From Bacteroides thetaiotaomicron VPI-5482 (GTDB taxonomy: Bacteria > Bacteroidota > Bacteroidia > Bacteroidales > Bacteroidaceae): a DNA stretch of 64,000 bases. Under the pieces are notes generated by a model. That model was not told the origin of the DNA, searched no databases, and worked only from the letters and a program-made list of their open reading frames with translations. The stretch is taken from the NCBI RefSeq assembly GCF_000011065.1, contig NC_004663.1, positions 2,852,001 through 2,916,000 of the forward strand, written 5' to 3'. Below are positions 42,832 through 51,312 of the stretch, piece by piece. Each line of letters begins with the position of its first letter. The stretch's first letter is position 1. Position numbers and translations under genes: made by a program.

Positions 42832-44120
42832 TGCTTGCCTCCTTTCTCGTTATGGTTGCCTCTTCCCAAAAGCCACACGAGCGAAACCTCCGCTTTCGTG
42901 GGACCGAACCAGTGACGCTGCAGGGTCTCTTTCCAGACATAGCAACCGTCAACGGGGTCGTATTTATGGTATTCACCACCCCAGTAGCCCACGCCGATGA
43001 CAAAATCCAGGTTCAGGCGACGAGCGATGGGCAGCGAGTAGCCGTATTCCAGTCCCACGGCATAGTTCATCTTCTCCCAAAGCGTACCACCCGGCCTGCC
43101 GCCCATGTAACCCGTCCCCCCGACCTCGAAGTCGTAGGTGAACAGCTGGCCGTAAAGTCCGAGGTGATGCCCGGCAAGCGGTTTCTCTGCGGCACGGCGC
43201 CCGAAGTATTTACGGAGGGCCAATTCACCCCCGTATATCCGCCAGTAGTTATGGTGCCTGTCGCTCTTCCACCAGGCATACATCCAGTTGCCGCCGAACG
43301 ACCAGCCTCTGCCGAGGTAAAACTCCACACCAAGATTCGGAACAAGAAGGGCATCGTAGAGCAGATTGGTTTTCAGACCCATGTAAAAAGGCTTGAGGGC
43401 ATTGCCAACGGAAGCGGGCACCTGTACCGTGTCACGAATAACAACGGTTCTTTCGACAGTGTCACGAAGGATGACCGTATCCCGTGCTTCCGCCTCTTTC
43501 TGATAAACGGCGATTTCCCGGTCATTTCCGGAAATTACGGGTCCAAACTCACATTCGACCACGGTACAGTTACGGAGTTCGGGAAAAAAATGTTCGGCCA
43601 TATAACGCCACACGCTCCCGCCACGCAGATTCATCAGCTGTCGCTTGCGGGAATCAACCACTTTACCGCCCCGAACCACCCACACGGGAGTATCACGAAG
43701 AATACGGAGGACCTCGTCACGGCAGGGCATGTCAGACTCCCCGACAAGGACGGAGAGGCCCTCCCAGTCTTCTCCCGAGGAGAGGCAGACAAGCACCGAA
43801 TCGGGGACGGAAAGACGTTCCCGCATGACGGCACGCAGAGACACGAGCCGTTCATCGGACAGGCGTCTGTTCAACATGGAATTCCCTTCAGGGGAAGCGC
43901 CGGAACGCAAGCGTACACGGCGCAGTACGGCACGTTCCTGCAGGGAGCGGATGCTCGAAAGAAAGGAGTCCAGACGAGGGCCATTGTCCCGGTAGGAAAG
44001 ATCCGGAATGGCACTGCCGACGGGGAAATAGAACCGGCAATGCAAGGTGTCACCACCACAGAAAGCCGGACAGACACTTCCCAAGAGCAGGACCAAAACA
44101 AAAAACTTCTTCAATTCCAT
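42828..44120 (-). CDS. DUF3575 outer-membrane protein, first gene of the pilus operon
   Basis: From ATG 44120 (MELKKFFVLVLLLGSVCPAF) the 430-residue protein has a signal peptide. An OmpA-like N-terminal region follows (FYFPVGSAIPDLSYRDNGPR, LRSGASPEGNSMLNRRLSDE), then a C-terminal eight-strand barrel-like DUF3575 domain (FYMGLKTNLLYDALLVPNLG, SFGGNWMYAWWKSDRHHNYW). Such proteins head type V pilus loci in Bacteroides and probably sit in the outer membrane. No good promoter is visible just upstream in the present orientation, fitting control by the invertible segment at 44197-45389. Confidence 0.8.
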   Translation of the reverse strand: MELKKFFVLVLLLGSVCPAFCGGDTLHCRFYFPVGSAIPDLSYRDNGPRLDSFLSSIRSLQERAVLRRVRLRSGASPEGNSMLNRRLSDERLVSLRAVMRERLSVPDSVLVCLSSGEDWEGLSVLVGESDMPCRDEVLRILRDTPVWVVRGGKVVDSRKRQLMNLRGGSVWRYMAEHFFPELRNCTVVECEFGPVISGNDREIAVYQKEAEARDTVILRDTVERTVVIRDTVQVPASVGNALKPFYMGLKTNLLYDALLVPNLGVEFYLGRGWSFGGNWMYAWWKSDRHHNYWRIYGGELALRKYFGRRAAEKPLAGHHLGLYGQLFTYDFEVGGTGYMGGRPGGTLWEKMNYAVGLEYGYSLPIARRLNLDFVIGVGYWGGEYHKYDPVDGCYVWKETLQRHWFGPTKAEVSLVWLLGRGNHNEKGGKQ

Positions 44121-44196
44121 AAAATATAATTTATTCAACATACTTACATATAGCAAAACGAGTTAAAACATTAATCATTAAAAAATATATTTTTCC

Positions 44197-44216
44197 ACTC
44201 TCCATGACAGAGAGTG
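44197..44216. repeat. left inverted repeat of the invertible segment
   Basis: ACTCTCCATGACAGAGAGTG is the exact reverse complement of 45370-45389. This copy is also inside a perfect 12-bp hairpin (TTTTCCACTCTC at 44191-44202 with GAGAGTGGAAAA at 44210-44221, 7-base loop), as expected for a recombinase core with dyad arms around a crossover spacer. Confidence 0.75.
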
Positions 44217-44356
44217 GAAAATAGAGAGAGAAATGCATATACAGGCATTAAAATGCATTTTGTACGAATATAAATTGGAAAATAATATATATAAAAAGAA
44301 TAATCCGTAGATATACAATAATATAACCTTATATTTTTTACTAAATAACAGAAACA

Positions 44357-45232
44357 ATGGGAATATTATATTTAAAAGAACATACTTCCTGTTACAATTA
44401 CACAAAATGCATCCGGGAAGGATTTCTATATCACAAATTTTGTGATATAGAAATGGATGAGGAGATAAATGAGACTGATTCCATTTTATTTGTAATAGAA
44501 GGAGAACTGGAAATGTCTTGCAACGGAAAAAAAATGAAGCTTTTGGCTGGTAATATGATTTGTTTCGGTAGGGGGAGTAGATTTAAGATCCACTCACGAG
44601 GGAAAGGGAGTATTGTTATTGCACAATTTGATAATGCCGTGCAAAGTTGTGAAAAGATTTCATTCGCACAACTTAACAGCCTGGATTCCCCCGGTGATAA
44701 AATATATCCTCTTGAAATCAGAGACAGGTTGCATTTGTTTCTCAAGCTTTTAATAAGTTATTTGGAAGACGGAGCCAATTGCGTTCATTTTCATGAAACG
44801 AAGCTTAAAGAGCTCTTCTGGAGCATACGGTTTTATTATACAAAAACGGAACAAGCCGCCTTTTTCCATCCCATATTGGGAAATGACTATGATTTTAAAA
44901 AAAAGATATTCAATAATTATAGAAATGCCAGGACAGTAAAGGAACTTGCCGGACTATGTGGAACTCCCCTTTCTTCTTTTAAAAGGAAATTTTTAAAAGA
45001 GTTCAGAGAACCTGCGGGTAACTGGTTACAGAAACAAATAAATAATATAATTAAATATAAACTGGCTGATGAGGATATACCGATAGGGAATATAGCTGAA
45101 GAGTTGCATTTTTCTTCACACCCCCAATTTTGTAGGTACTGTAAAAGAAACTTCGGATACACTCCCGGAGAATGGAGAAAATTACTGAAAAATAGGGATA
45201 AAACTCCAGGAAAGCTCTCCGGTAGAGTGTAA
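44357..45232 (+). CDS. AraC-family regulator inside the invertible segment
   Basis: The 291-residue protein has an N-terminal cupin-like sensing domain (LFVIEGELEMSCNGKKMKLL, then AGNMICFGRGSRFK) and a C-terminal AraC double HTH (RTVKELAGLCGTPLSSFKRK; IGNIAEELHFSSHPQFCRYC; KRNFGYTPGEWRK). Its low GC differs from the pilus genes. It probably controls the pilus operon. In the present orientation it reads away from that operon; after inversion it would read toward it, ahead of the outward promoter. Confidence 0.8.
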   Translation: MGILYLKEHTSCYNYTKCIREGFLYHKFCDIEMDEEINETDSILFVIEGELEMSCNGKKMKLLAGNMICFGRGSRFKIHSRGKGSIVIAQFDNAVQSCEKISFAQLNSLDSPGDKIYPLEIRDRLHLFLKLLISYLEDGANCVHFHETKLKELFWSIRFYYTKTEQAAFFHPILGNDYDFKKKIFNNYRNARTVKELAGLCGTPLSSFKRKFLKEFREPAGNWLQKQINNIIKYKLADEDIPIGNIAEELHFSSHPQFCRYCKRNFGYTPGEWRKLLKNRDKTPGKLSGRV

Positions 45233-45270
45233 TTGAGCGAAAAAGATAAAAAGAAGAACTCTTTAGATAA

Positions 45271-45300
45271 TTGTGTTTAATTGAGAGTTATCTATTTTTG
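45271..45300 (+). promoter_or_regulatory. strong Bacteroides promoter inside the invertible segment, pointing right
   Basis: TTG at 45271-45273, 19 bases, then TATTTTTG at 45293-45300 matches TTTG-N19-21-TAnnTTTG. It lies between the regulator stop and the right inverted repeat and currently fires toward the 3' end of the recombinase gene, antisense to it. After inversion it would face the DUF3575 gene. Confidence 0.65.
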
Positions 45301-45369
45301 CACACAATTAATATTAATGTTGTTATGTCGCTTTTCCGTATGATAAAAAATGACAAACAAGTGATTTTT

Positions 45370-45389
45370 CACTCTCTGTCATGGAGAGT
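45370..45389. repeat. right inverted repeat of the invertible segment
   Basis: CACTCTCTGTCATGGAGAGT is the exact reverse complement of the left copy. Its own internal dyad (ACTCTC-7 bases-GAGAGT) is shorter than that of the left copy. Confidence 0.75.
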
Positions 45390-45451
45390 AAATAGAGTGT
45401 ATTTACAAATGTATTATATTCATGATTAAATAATGTATTATAATTATAAAA

Positions 45452-46654
45452 TTAACATATTTTATCTGCTATGTGATTATTCACTTCGTCCAGTACCGAC
45501 CGGTCAAGTTCTTTCAGATAGATTCTGGTCACTTTCTCCGAGGAATGTCCCAAACATTCACTGATAGTATGAAGCGGAGCACCGTTCTCACGAGCCATCA
45601 TTGCCCAACAGTGACGCGCGGCATGCAAGCGCAAAGGAATGCTCATACCGATATTTCAGGAAACCTTTTTCAGCGCATACCTCATCCTGTTATAAGCTTT
45701 TTTATACCCCGAATAAGGAGTTTCAGATTCATCAACCAGAGGGAAAAGATAGTCACCGGAAGTATCTCCATACCTTTCCAGCAAATTCTGTATCTGCCGG
45801 TTAATACCTATTTCAAGCAACTGACCGGTCTTCTGCCTTCTATAGCGGATTACCCCGGGAAAAATATCGCTCTTTTTTAGAAAAGCAATATCTACGAATG
45901 ACATTCCGCGAGTATAGATACTGAACATAAAAACATCTCTGGCCAAGCATTCCGGTGTTCCGACTGAAAGTGACAGGTTGGCAAGAGACTTCACCTGCTT
46001 CATAGGAAGACTTTGTTTGACGGTCTTTTCAGACCGGATTCTGATATTGCAAAAAGGTGAAGGAAATACCAGATTCAATTCAAGACATCCACGCCTGTAC
46101 ACCGCTTTCATATTATGTAAATAAAACCCTATCGTATTCTTGCCCACACCGGCCTCCAGGAGAGTATCACGATACTTAATGACAAGGCGGGAAGAAAGAT
46201 GTGCAAATGGAAAATCAGTCTTACACAAATGTTTTTGCATGGAATGCAGGGTCGCCTCATACGCTTTTGCCGTCCCTTCATGCCCGGTGTCGAAAAGCAC
46301 ACGGATTCTCTCACGGAAATAGCTGTAAAAACCCACTTTGCCAGTCAGGGTTTCATAGACTCTGGATATATCACATGTCGTATATTCATTACCCTCCCTT
46401 TCCAATATGCCTATGGCTTTATCCAAGATTTTACAAATTTTCCGGCATGTACGGTTCATGCGTCGGACAGTTTCCATGGTATATACACCATTAAAGAGTA
46501 CTCGTCCGCTAAAAGAATCAAACTCACAGGGGGTAATGCTGTATCCTGTATAAAAAACTTTCTTTTTCCGTTTATGAAGGACCTGCACAGCCAATGGATA
46601 GGCCCCGCGACTATTACACCGCCCCTTTACTAATACTGTTTTTACTGTTGCCAT
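45452..46654 (-). pseudogene. tyrosine recombinase (invertase type) with an in-frame TGA
   Basis: The frame from ATG 46654 runs 332 codons (MATVKTVLVKGRCNSRGAYP; catalytic first box SIYTRGMSFVDIAFLKKSDI near 250) to a TGA at 45656-45658. It then continues in the same frame to 45452: NIGMSIPLRLHAARHCWAMM with the H-x-x-R box, SECLGHSSEKVTRIYLKEL with the last His and Tyr nucleophile. One base change (for example CGA to TGA) would give a complete 400-residue enzyme like Bacteroides Tsr invertases. Without read-through the protein lacks most catalytic residues. It lies 62 bases from the right inverted repeat, so it is the natural invertase. Confidence 0.85.
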
Positions 46655-47351
46655 AACTGTATTATAAATTACTATATGAATTAACTATTTACATAAAAAA
46701 GACGCAAAATTCGCATGAAAGAAACAAAACAGCAAACAAAATACATGTTATTTGTAACAATGTTCTACAATAAAAAATAGAAAATCAACAAGAATCCTCC
46801 ATTGGTCAATGATTAAACATGCACAAAAAGAATACTACACAAACAAAACTGACACGGGAAATCTTTCTTCAACAAGCCTCTCCTCAAAATAATAGTATGG
46901 TATTACCTTGATAAATACGGCAAGGATATATTTGCTGTTGTTTAAGCATTTATTCTATTAACTGTTCTTAGTTTTATCTCAAAGGAAAATATTTCATGAC
47001 TCCCGGAAAAGTCACAATATCAAAAAAAAGCTGGCCGATACCCATGGGATACTTTTCTTGATAATCCTCCTACTCCACCGTATTCTCTGTCATGTACTCA
47101 AAAACGGGAACGTTTTTTTCGGCCCGCCGTTCGGATCATCTAAAATATCCGATGAATGATTCTTCGGCAACGTCTTGATGTTGCCTGCGATGTATAAAAC
47201 GAATCACACAGAATAGGAAACAGGAGACATTTCATGCCAACCGGTAGCCACTTGTATCCGATCGTCACGTTCCCTCTCGTCCAACAACAGCTTAAGCCTA
47301 CCTTCGTACCACAAGTAACTTTATTGTTTCACTATTTAATCCGATTGATTT
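46655..47351. other. AT-rich gap with no gene seen
   Basis: About 700 bases separate the recombinase from the ICE core. No open frame with coding character, RNA gene or clear repeat is visible. It probably marks the right edge of the pilus-DGR cargo module. Confidence 0.5.
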
Positions 47352-48680
47352 ATGGACAATCTCAAAGATTTCAAGAACGAGGCATTGGTAGTCACCAACG
47401 CCTCCGACGGTAACACGCCGCACATCGTTCAGGGTATTGAGCCTGACGGTTCACTCCGCACCAAACCGCTGGCACAGGCAAAGCCCTCCGAGACTTTTCT
47501 GCACATCGACCGCAACAAGTCCGTGATCGGGACGTTCTTCTCCAACATGAACCGCCAGTATGATCGACCGTCGGACTTCCGCTTCTACCACCTGCCGGTG
47601 GAAATGTTATCCGCAGCCAAGGACCTGGTGGAGATATTCAAATTCCCGGAAGAGAACGGACAGCTTCTTTCCAATTACGCCATTGACATCCGGCAGCCGG
47701 CACAGGAGCAGAGCATCACAGGCGACACCCCGCAACAGACCACCCGTTGGGGAGTGGACGAGGTGGATTGGCAGCAGCTCGCACGCATGGGCGTAACCCC
47801 CGAATCGTTGGGCGAAACGGGCATGCAACGCCTGCTGAACGGCCACGAGTCCGCCGTCCTCGACATCAGGATCTCCTTCGAGGGTATCGACTTCGAAACG
47901 CCGGCCTGCATCCGTCTGGTGGAATCAGCCGGCGGCAAACCGGTCCTGAACGTGGAGTGCTGCAAGCGGTATCCCGAACTGGACCGGCCGTACATGGGTA
48001 CGGAGCTTTCTCCCGAAGTGAAAGAGAATCTTTCCAGGAGCAACAATGCCGGCTGCGTCGTTGAGCTGGAACTTGCCGGAGGAGTGCGTGAGCCGTGTCT
48101 GCTCTCGCTCAATCCCAAAACCAACCGCCTGCACCATGTTCCGGTCAGTGAAATCACCATACCGCAGGAAGTGAACCGGGTACGACTCTCCGACGACCAG
48201 ACCACAAGGCTGGCACGGGGCGAGTCCGTGCTGGTTGAGAACATGTGGTCCGAAAAGAAACAGGGATATTACGACGCACGCCTCCAGTATAACGTCTGCA
48301 AGGGCGGCTTCACTTATGACTTCAGGGGACTGAACCGCAAACAGGCGCAATCAGAGACACAAATGCGAAGCCGTGAACTGGTCATACCACAGGTACTCAA
48401 AGGCGTCGGGCTGACACCCGAGGTACGGGAGAAGTTAGCCGCCGGCAAGACAGTCCATATCAAGGACATGACTGACAACGAGGGAAACTTATTCAGTGCT
48501 TTCGTCCGTGTCAACCACGAGCGGGCAAAGTTCGATTTCTTCAAATGGAATCCGGACAAGAGCAAAAAGCAGGGACAGTCGCAACAGGCGGCCGTCCGTC
48601 AGGAGGGCACGAAGCCGGAAAACACCGTCAGCCGGAACCGCCCGGTACAGAAAACCGATAAGAAAGGAGTATCCATTTAA
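47352..48680 (+). CDS. DUF4099/DUF3945 domain protein
   Basis: The 442-residue protein has an N-terminal ALVVTNASDGNTPHIVQGIE region, a DUF4099-like segment (DWQQLARMGVTPESLGETGM near 135) and repeated DUF3945-like units. Three related phrases are LSPEVKENLSRSNNAGCVVE, LSDDQTTRLARGESVLVENM and LTPEVREKLAAGKTVHIKDM. A basic tail follows. This is a constant neighbour of topB in Bacteroidales ICEs, probably in ICE DNA processing; the activity is unknown. Confidence 0.75.
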   Translation: MDNLKDFKNEALVVTNASDGNTPHIVQGIEPDGSLRTKPLAQAKPSETFLHIDRNKSVIGTFFSNMNRQYDRPSDFRFYHLPVEMLSAAKDLVEIFKFPEENGQLLSNYAIDIRQPAQEQSITGDTPQQTTRWGVDEVDWQQLARMGVTPESLGETGMQRLLNGHESAVLDIRISFEGIDFETPACIRLVESAGGKPVLNVECCKRYPELDRPYMGTELSPEVKENLSRSNNAGCVVELELAGGVREPCLLSLNPKTNRLHHVPVSEITIPQEVNRVRLSDDQTTRLARGESVLVENMWSEKKQGYYDARLQYNVCKGGFTYDFRGLNRKQAQSETQMRSRELVIPQVLKGVGLTPEVREKLAAGKTVHIKDMTDNEGNLFSAFVRVNHERAKFDFFKWNPDKSKKQGQSQQAAVRQEGTKPENTVSRNRPVQKTDKKGVSI

Positions 48681-48706
48681 CCATTCACATAAATAATACA
48701 TTATAT

Positions 48707-50806
48707 ATGAAAGTTATCATTGCAGAAAAGCCCAGCGTGGCGCAGGCCATAGCGTCCGTAGTGGGCGCACACCAACGGAAAGAGGGGTATCTAATGGGGG
48801 GCGGATATGCCGTGGCATGGGCATTCGGGCATCTGGTCGGTCTTGCCATGCCCGAAAGTTACGGTCTCTCCGGTTTCCGTCGGGAACACCTGCCCATATT
48901 GCCACAAGAGTTCAGGCTTGTTCCCCGCCAGGTGCGAGAGGGTAAGGCTTACAAGGACGATCCCGGAGTCGTCAGGCAATTGGGAGTGATCCGGGACCTG
49001 TTCGACAGGTGCGAGTCCATCATCGTCGCCACCGACGCAGGTCGTGAGGGCGAGTTGATTTTCCGTTACGTGTACAACTATCTCGGTTGTACCAAGCCCT
49101 TTGCCCGTCTGTGGATCTCCTCGCTCACCGACAAGGCCATCCGTGAGGGGTTGCAAAACCTTAGGGAGGGAAGTCTTTACGACAACCTTTACCTCTCCGC
49201 CAAAGCCCGCAGCGAGGCGGACTGGCTCGTGGGCATCAACAGTTCTCAGGCACTCAGCCTTGCCGCCGGACAGGGCGTGTTCTCCCTGGGACGGGTGCAG
49301 ACCCCCACATTGGCGATGATCTGCTCACGCTACCGGGAGAACAGGCAGTTCGAGCCACGGACATATTTCCGGATAAAGGTTTCGGCGGCCAAGGACGGCA
49401 TCGACTTCTCTGCACTGTCACAGAACCGCTTCGATGACCTTGATTCGGCCACTGCCAGGCTTCGTGAGATTAAGGACGGCTGTATGCTTGCCGTCACTTC
49501 CGTAGAACGCAGGGAGGCCGTTCAAGAGCCGCCGTTGCTCTATGACCTGACCGCCTTGCAGAAAGAGGCCAACAGCAAACTGGACTTCTCCGCAGACAAG
49601 ACGCTCACGCTTGCGCAAAGCCTGTACGAGAAGAAAGTGCTAAGCTATCCACGTACCGGCAGCCGTTATATATCCGAGGATGTTTTCGACGAGATCCCCT
49701 CGCGCATAATGCTCCTGCGGCAATATCCACGCTTCACCGCCACCGCATCCGTCTTGCCGGACGCACCGCTCAACCGCCGTCCGGTAGATGATGCCAAAGT
49801 CACCGACCACCATGCGCTTCTCATCACCGAGAACCTGCCCGAAGGTCTGTCGCAGGACGAGCAGGCTATCTACGAAATGGTTGCCGCACGCCTGCTCGAA
49901 GCCTTCTTGCCATGTTGCGTCAAGGAAATGACCGAAGTTGCCTTGTCCGCAGGCGGTGAGATATTCACTCTCAAGGGTGCGGTCATCAAGTCCGCCGGTT
50001 GGCGTGCCGTGCGTGGCGAGCCGGAAGAGGAGGCGGAGGAAACCACGTTGCCAGGACTGCAAACGGGTGAAACCCTGCCACTGCTCGCCTCCGAAACAGT
50101 GGAGAAACAGACCAAGCCCCAACCACTGCATACCGAGAGTTCACTGCTCTCCGCCATGGAGCATTGCGGCAAAGAGATCAGCGACGAACAACTGCGTGCC
50201 GGAATCCGTGAGATCGGTATCGGCACTCCGGCCACTCGTGCAGCTGTCATCGAAACATTGTTTGCCCGTGACTATATACGCCGGGACAAGAAGAACCTTG
50301 TGCCTACCGAAAAAGGACTGGCGGTTTACGATACGGTAAAGGACAAAAAGATTGCCGACGTCGAAATGACAGCGGCGTGGGAGAACACCCTCGCCAAAAT
50401 AGAAACCGGAGAGGCCGATGCCCTCTCTTTCCGCCGGAACATAGAGGTCTATACCGCACAGATCGTTACCGAACTGCTGGCCGCCACCCTCAATGTCGCT
50501 CCTTCGGGGGAGCAATGCACCTGTCCCAAGTGCAGGAAGAGCCGCATCCTGTTCTTCGACAAGGTTGCCAAATGCGCCGATGTCGATTGCAGCTTCACCC
50601 TGTTCCGTAACAAGGGAGGTAAGATACTGACCGACGGACAGATCATCGAGCTGGCGACCAAAGGCCGCACTCCTCTTGTCAAAGGCTTCAAGAGCCGTGA
50701 GGGCAAGAGCTTCGATGCCGCATTGGTGCTTAATCCTGACTTTACCATAGGTTACTCCTTCCCGGACAGGAAACCGCAGGAAAAGAAAAGCGGCAGGAAG
50801 AAATAA
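48707..50806 (+). CDS. topB: type IA DNA topoisomerase (TopB-like)
   Basis: The 699-residue protein has an N-terminal Toprim domain (MKVIIAEKPSVAQAIASVVG; VATDAGREGELIFRYVYNYL with the DxD-type acids). The catalytic region KVLSYPRTGSRYISEDVFDE near 310 holds the active Tyr, and a C-terminal zinc-finger-like part has CTCPKCRK and KCADVDC. Topoisomerase III enzymes unlink single-stranded DNA crossings. The ICE copy may help conjugative replication or excision. It lies 26 bases after the DUF3945 gene in a four-gene operon. Confidence 0.92.
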   Translation: MKVIIAEKPSVAQAIASVVGAHQRKEGYLMGGGYAVAWAFGHLVGLAMPESYGLSGFRREHLPILPQEFRLVPRQVREGKAYKDDPGVVRQLGVIRDLFDRCESIIVATDAGREGELIFRYVYNYLGCTKPFARLWISSLTDKAIREGLQNLREGSLYDNLYLSAKARSEADWLVGINSSQALSLAAGQGVFSLGRVQTPTLAMICSRYRENRQFEPRTYFRIKVSAAKDGIDFSALSQNRFDDLDSATARLREIKDGCMLAVTSVERREAVQEPPLLYDLTALQKEANSKLDFSADKTLTLAQSLYEKKVLSYPRTGSRYISEDVFDEIPSRIMLLRQYPRFTATASVLPDAPLNRRPVDDAKVTDHHALLITENLPEGLSQDEQAIYEMVAARLLEAFLPCCVKEMTEVALSAGGEIFTLKGAVIKSAGWRAVRGEPEEEAEETTLPGLQTGETLPLLASETVEKQTKPQPLHTESSLLSAMEHCGKEISDEQLRAGIREIGIGTPATRAAVIETLFARDYIRRDKKNLVPTEKGLAVYDTVKDKKIADVEMTAAWENTLAKIETGEADALSFRRNIEVYTAQIVTELLAATLNVAPSGEQCTCPKCRKSRILFFDKVAKCADVDCSFTLFRNKGGKILTDGQIIELATKGRTPLVKGFKSREGKSFDAALVLNPDFTIGYSFPDRKPQEKKSGRKK

Positions 50807-50844
50807 CCCGTCCGAATTGTATCACTTAATAATCCGATAATTAT

Positions 50845-51312
50845 ATGAATCAGAATAAATCCAATGTGCCGGTATCCGTAGCGGAAGAACCGGATGAATT
50901 ATCTTACTACCGTCTTACCCTGTTGTCCTTCCTGCGTGAGTCGCATCCGGATTTGGCGGATGACGAGTCTTTTGTCGCCACCCGCAGCGAGCAGGCCGCC
51001 GAAGCCTTCAGCGCAGCCGTCCGTTCCGGCCTGACCTACGACGATGCGGCACAACAGGCGAACGCCCTGCTTTTTCAGGGGTTGCATTTCTCTCCTCTGG
51101 ACACGCTGGTTACCGTCCTCTGGAACGAGTTCGCCGCCGAAGTCCCCGAAGGCAGCGCACGCAGCGTGGCCTTGCAGCTGCTTCCCGAATGCCGGAAGGT
51201 CTTCGCCGGCTATACGCTCTCGGATGATTTCATGTTCAGCCCGGAGTTCGGGCAGCTCTATGACGAGCTGACAGGTACGGTTGTAATCTGGTTGGAAGAG
51301 AATGGCTTATAA
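50845..51312 (+). CDS. DUF1896 family protein
   Basis: The 155-residue acidic protein (DELSYYRLTLLSFLRESHPD; FSPLDTLVTVLWNEFAAEVP; FAGYTLSDDFMFSPEFGQLY) is the DUF1896 family found between topoisomerase and helicase genes of Bacteroidales conjugative elements. It is soluble and mostly helical. Its last 11 bases overlap the start of the helicase gene, so the two are coupled and may act together. Confidence 0.8.
   Translation: MNQNKSNVPVSVAEEPDELSYYRLTLLSFLRESHPDLADDESFVATRSEQAAEAFSAAVRSGLTYDDAAQQANALLFQGLHFSPLDTLVTVLWNEFAAEVPEGSARSVALQLLPECRKVFAGYTLSDDFMFSPEFGQLYDELTGTVVIWLEENGL

Larger units (their letters stand above)
44197..45389. other. putative invertible segment carrying an AraC-like regulator and an outward promoter
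   Basis: Two exact 20-bp inverted copies (44197-44216 and 45370-45389) bound about 1.2 kb that holds a complete regulator gene and, near its right end, a strong Bacteroides promoter pointing right. A tyrosine recombinase gene follows at once. Inversion would place that promoter upstream of the pilus operon, reading into it with a leader of about 160 bases. The present state reads as OFF. Confidence 0.7.
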
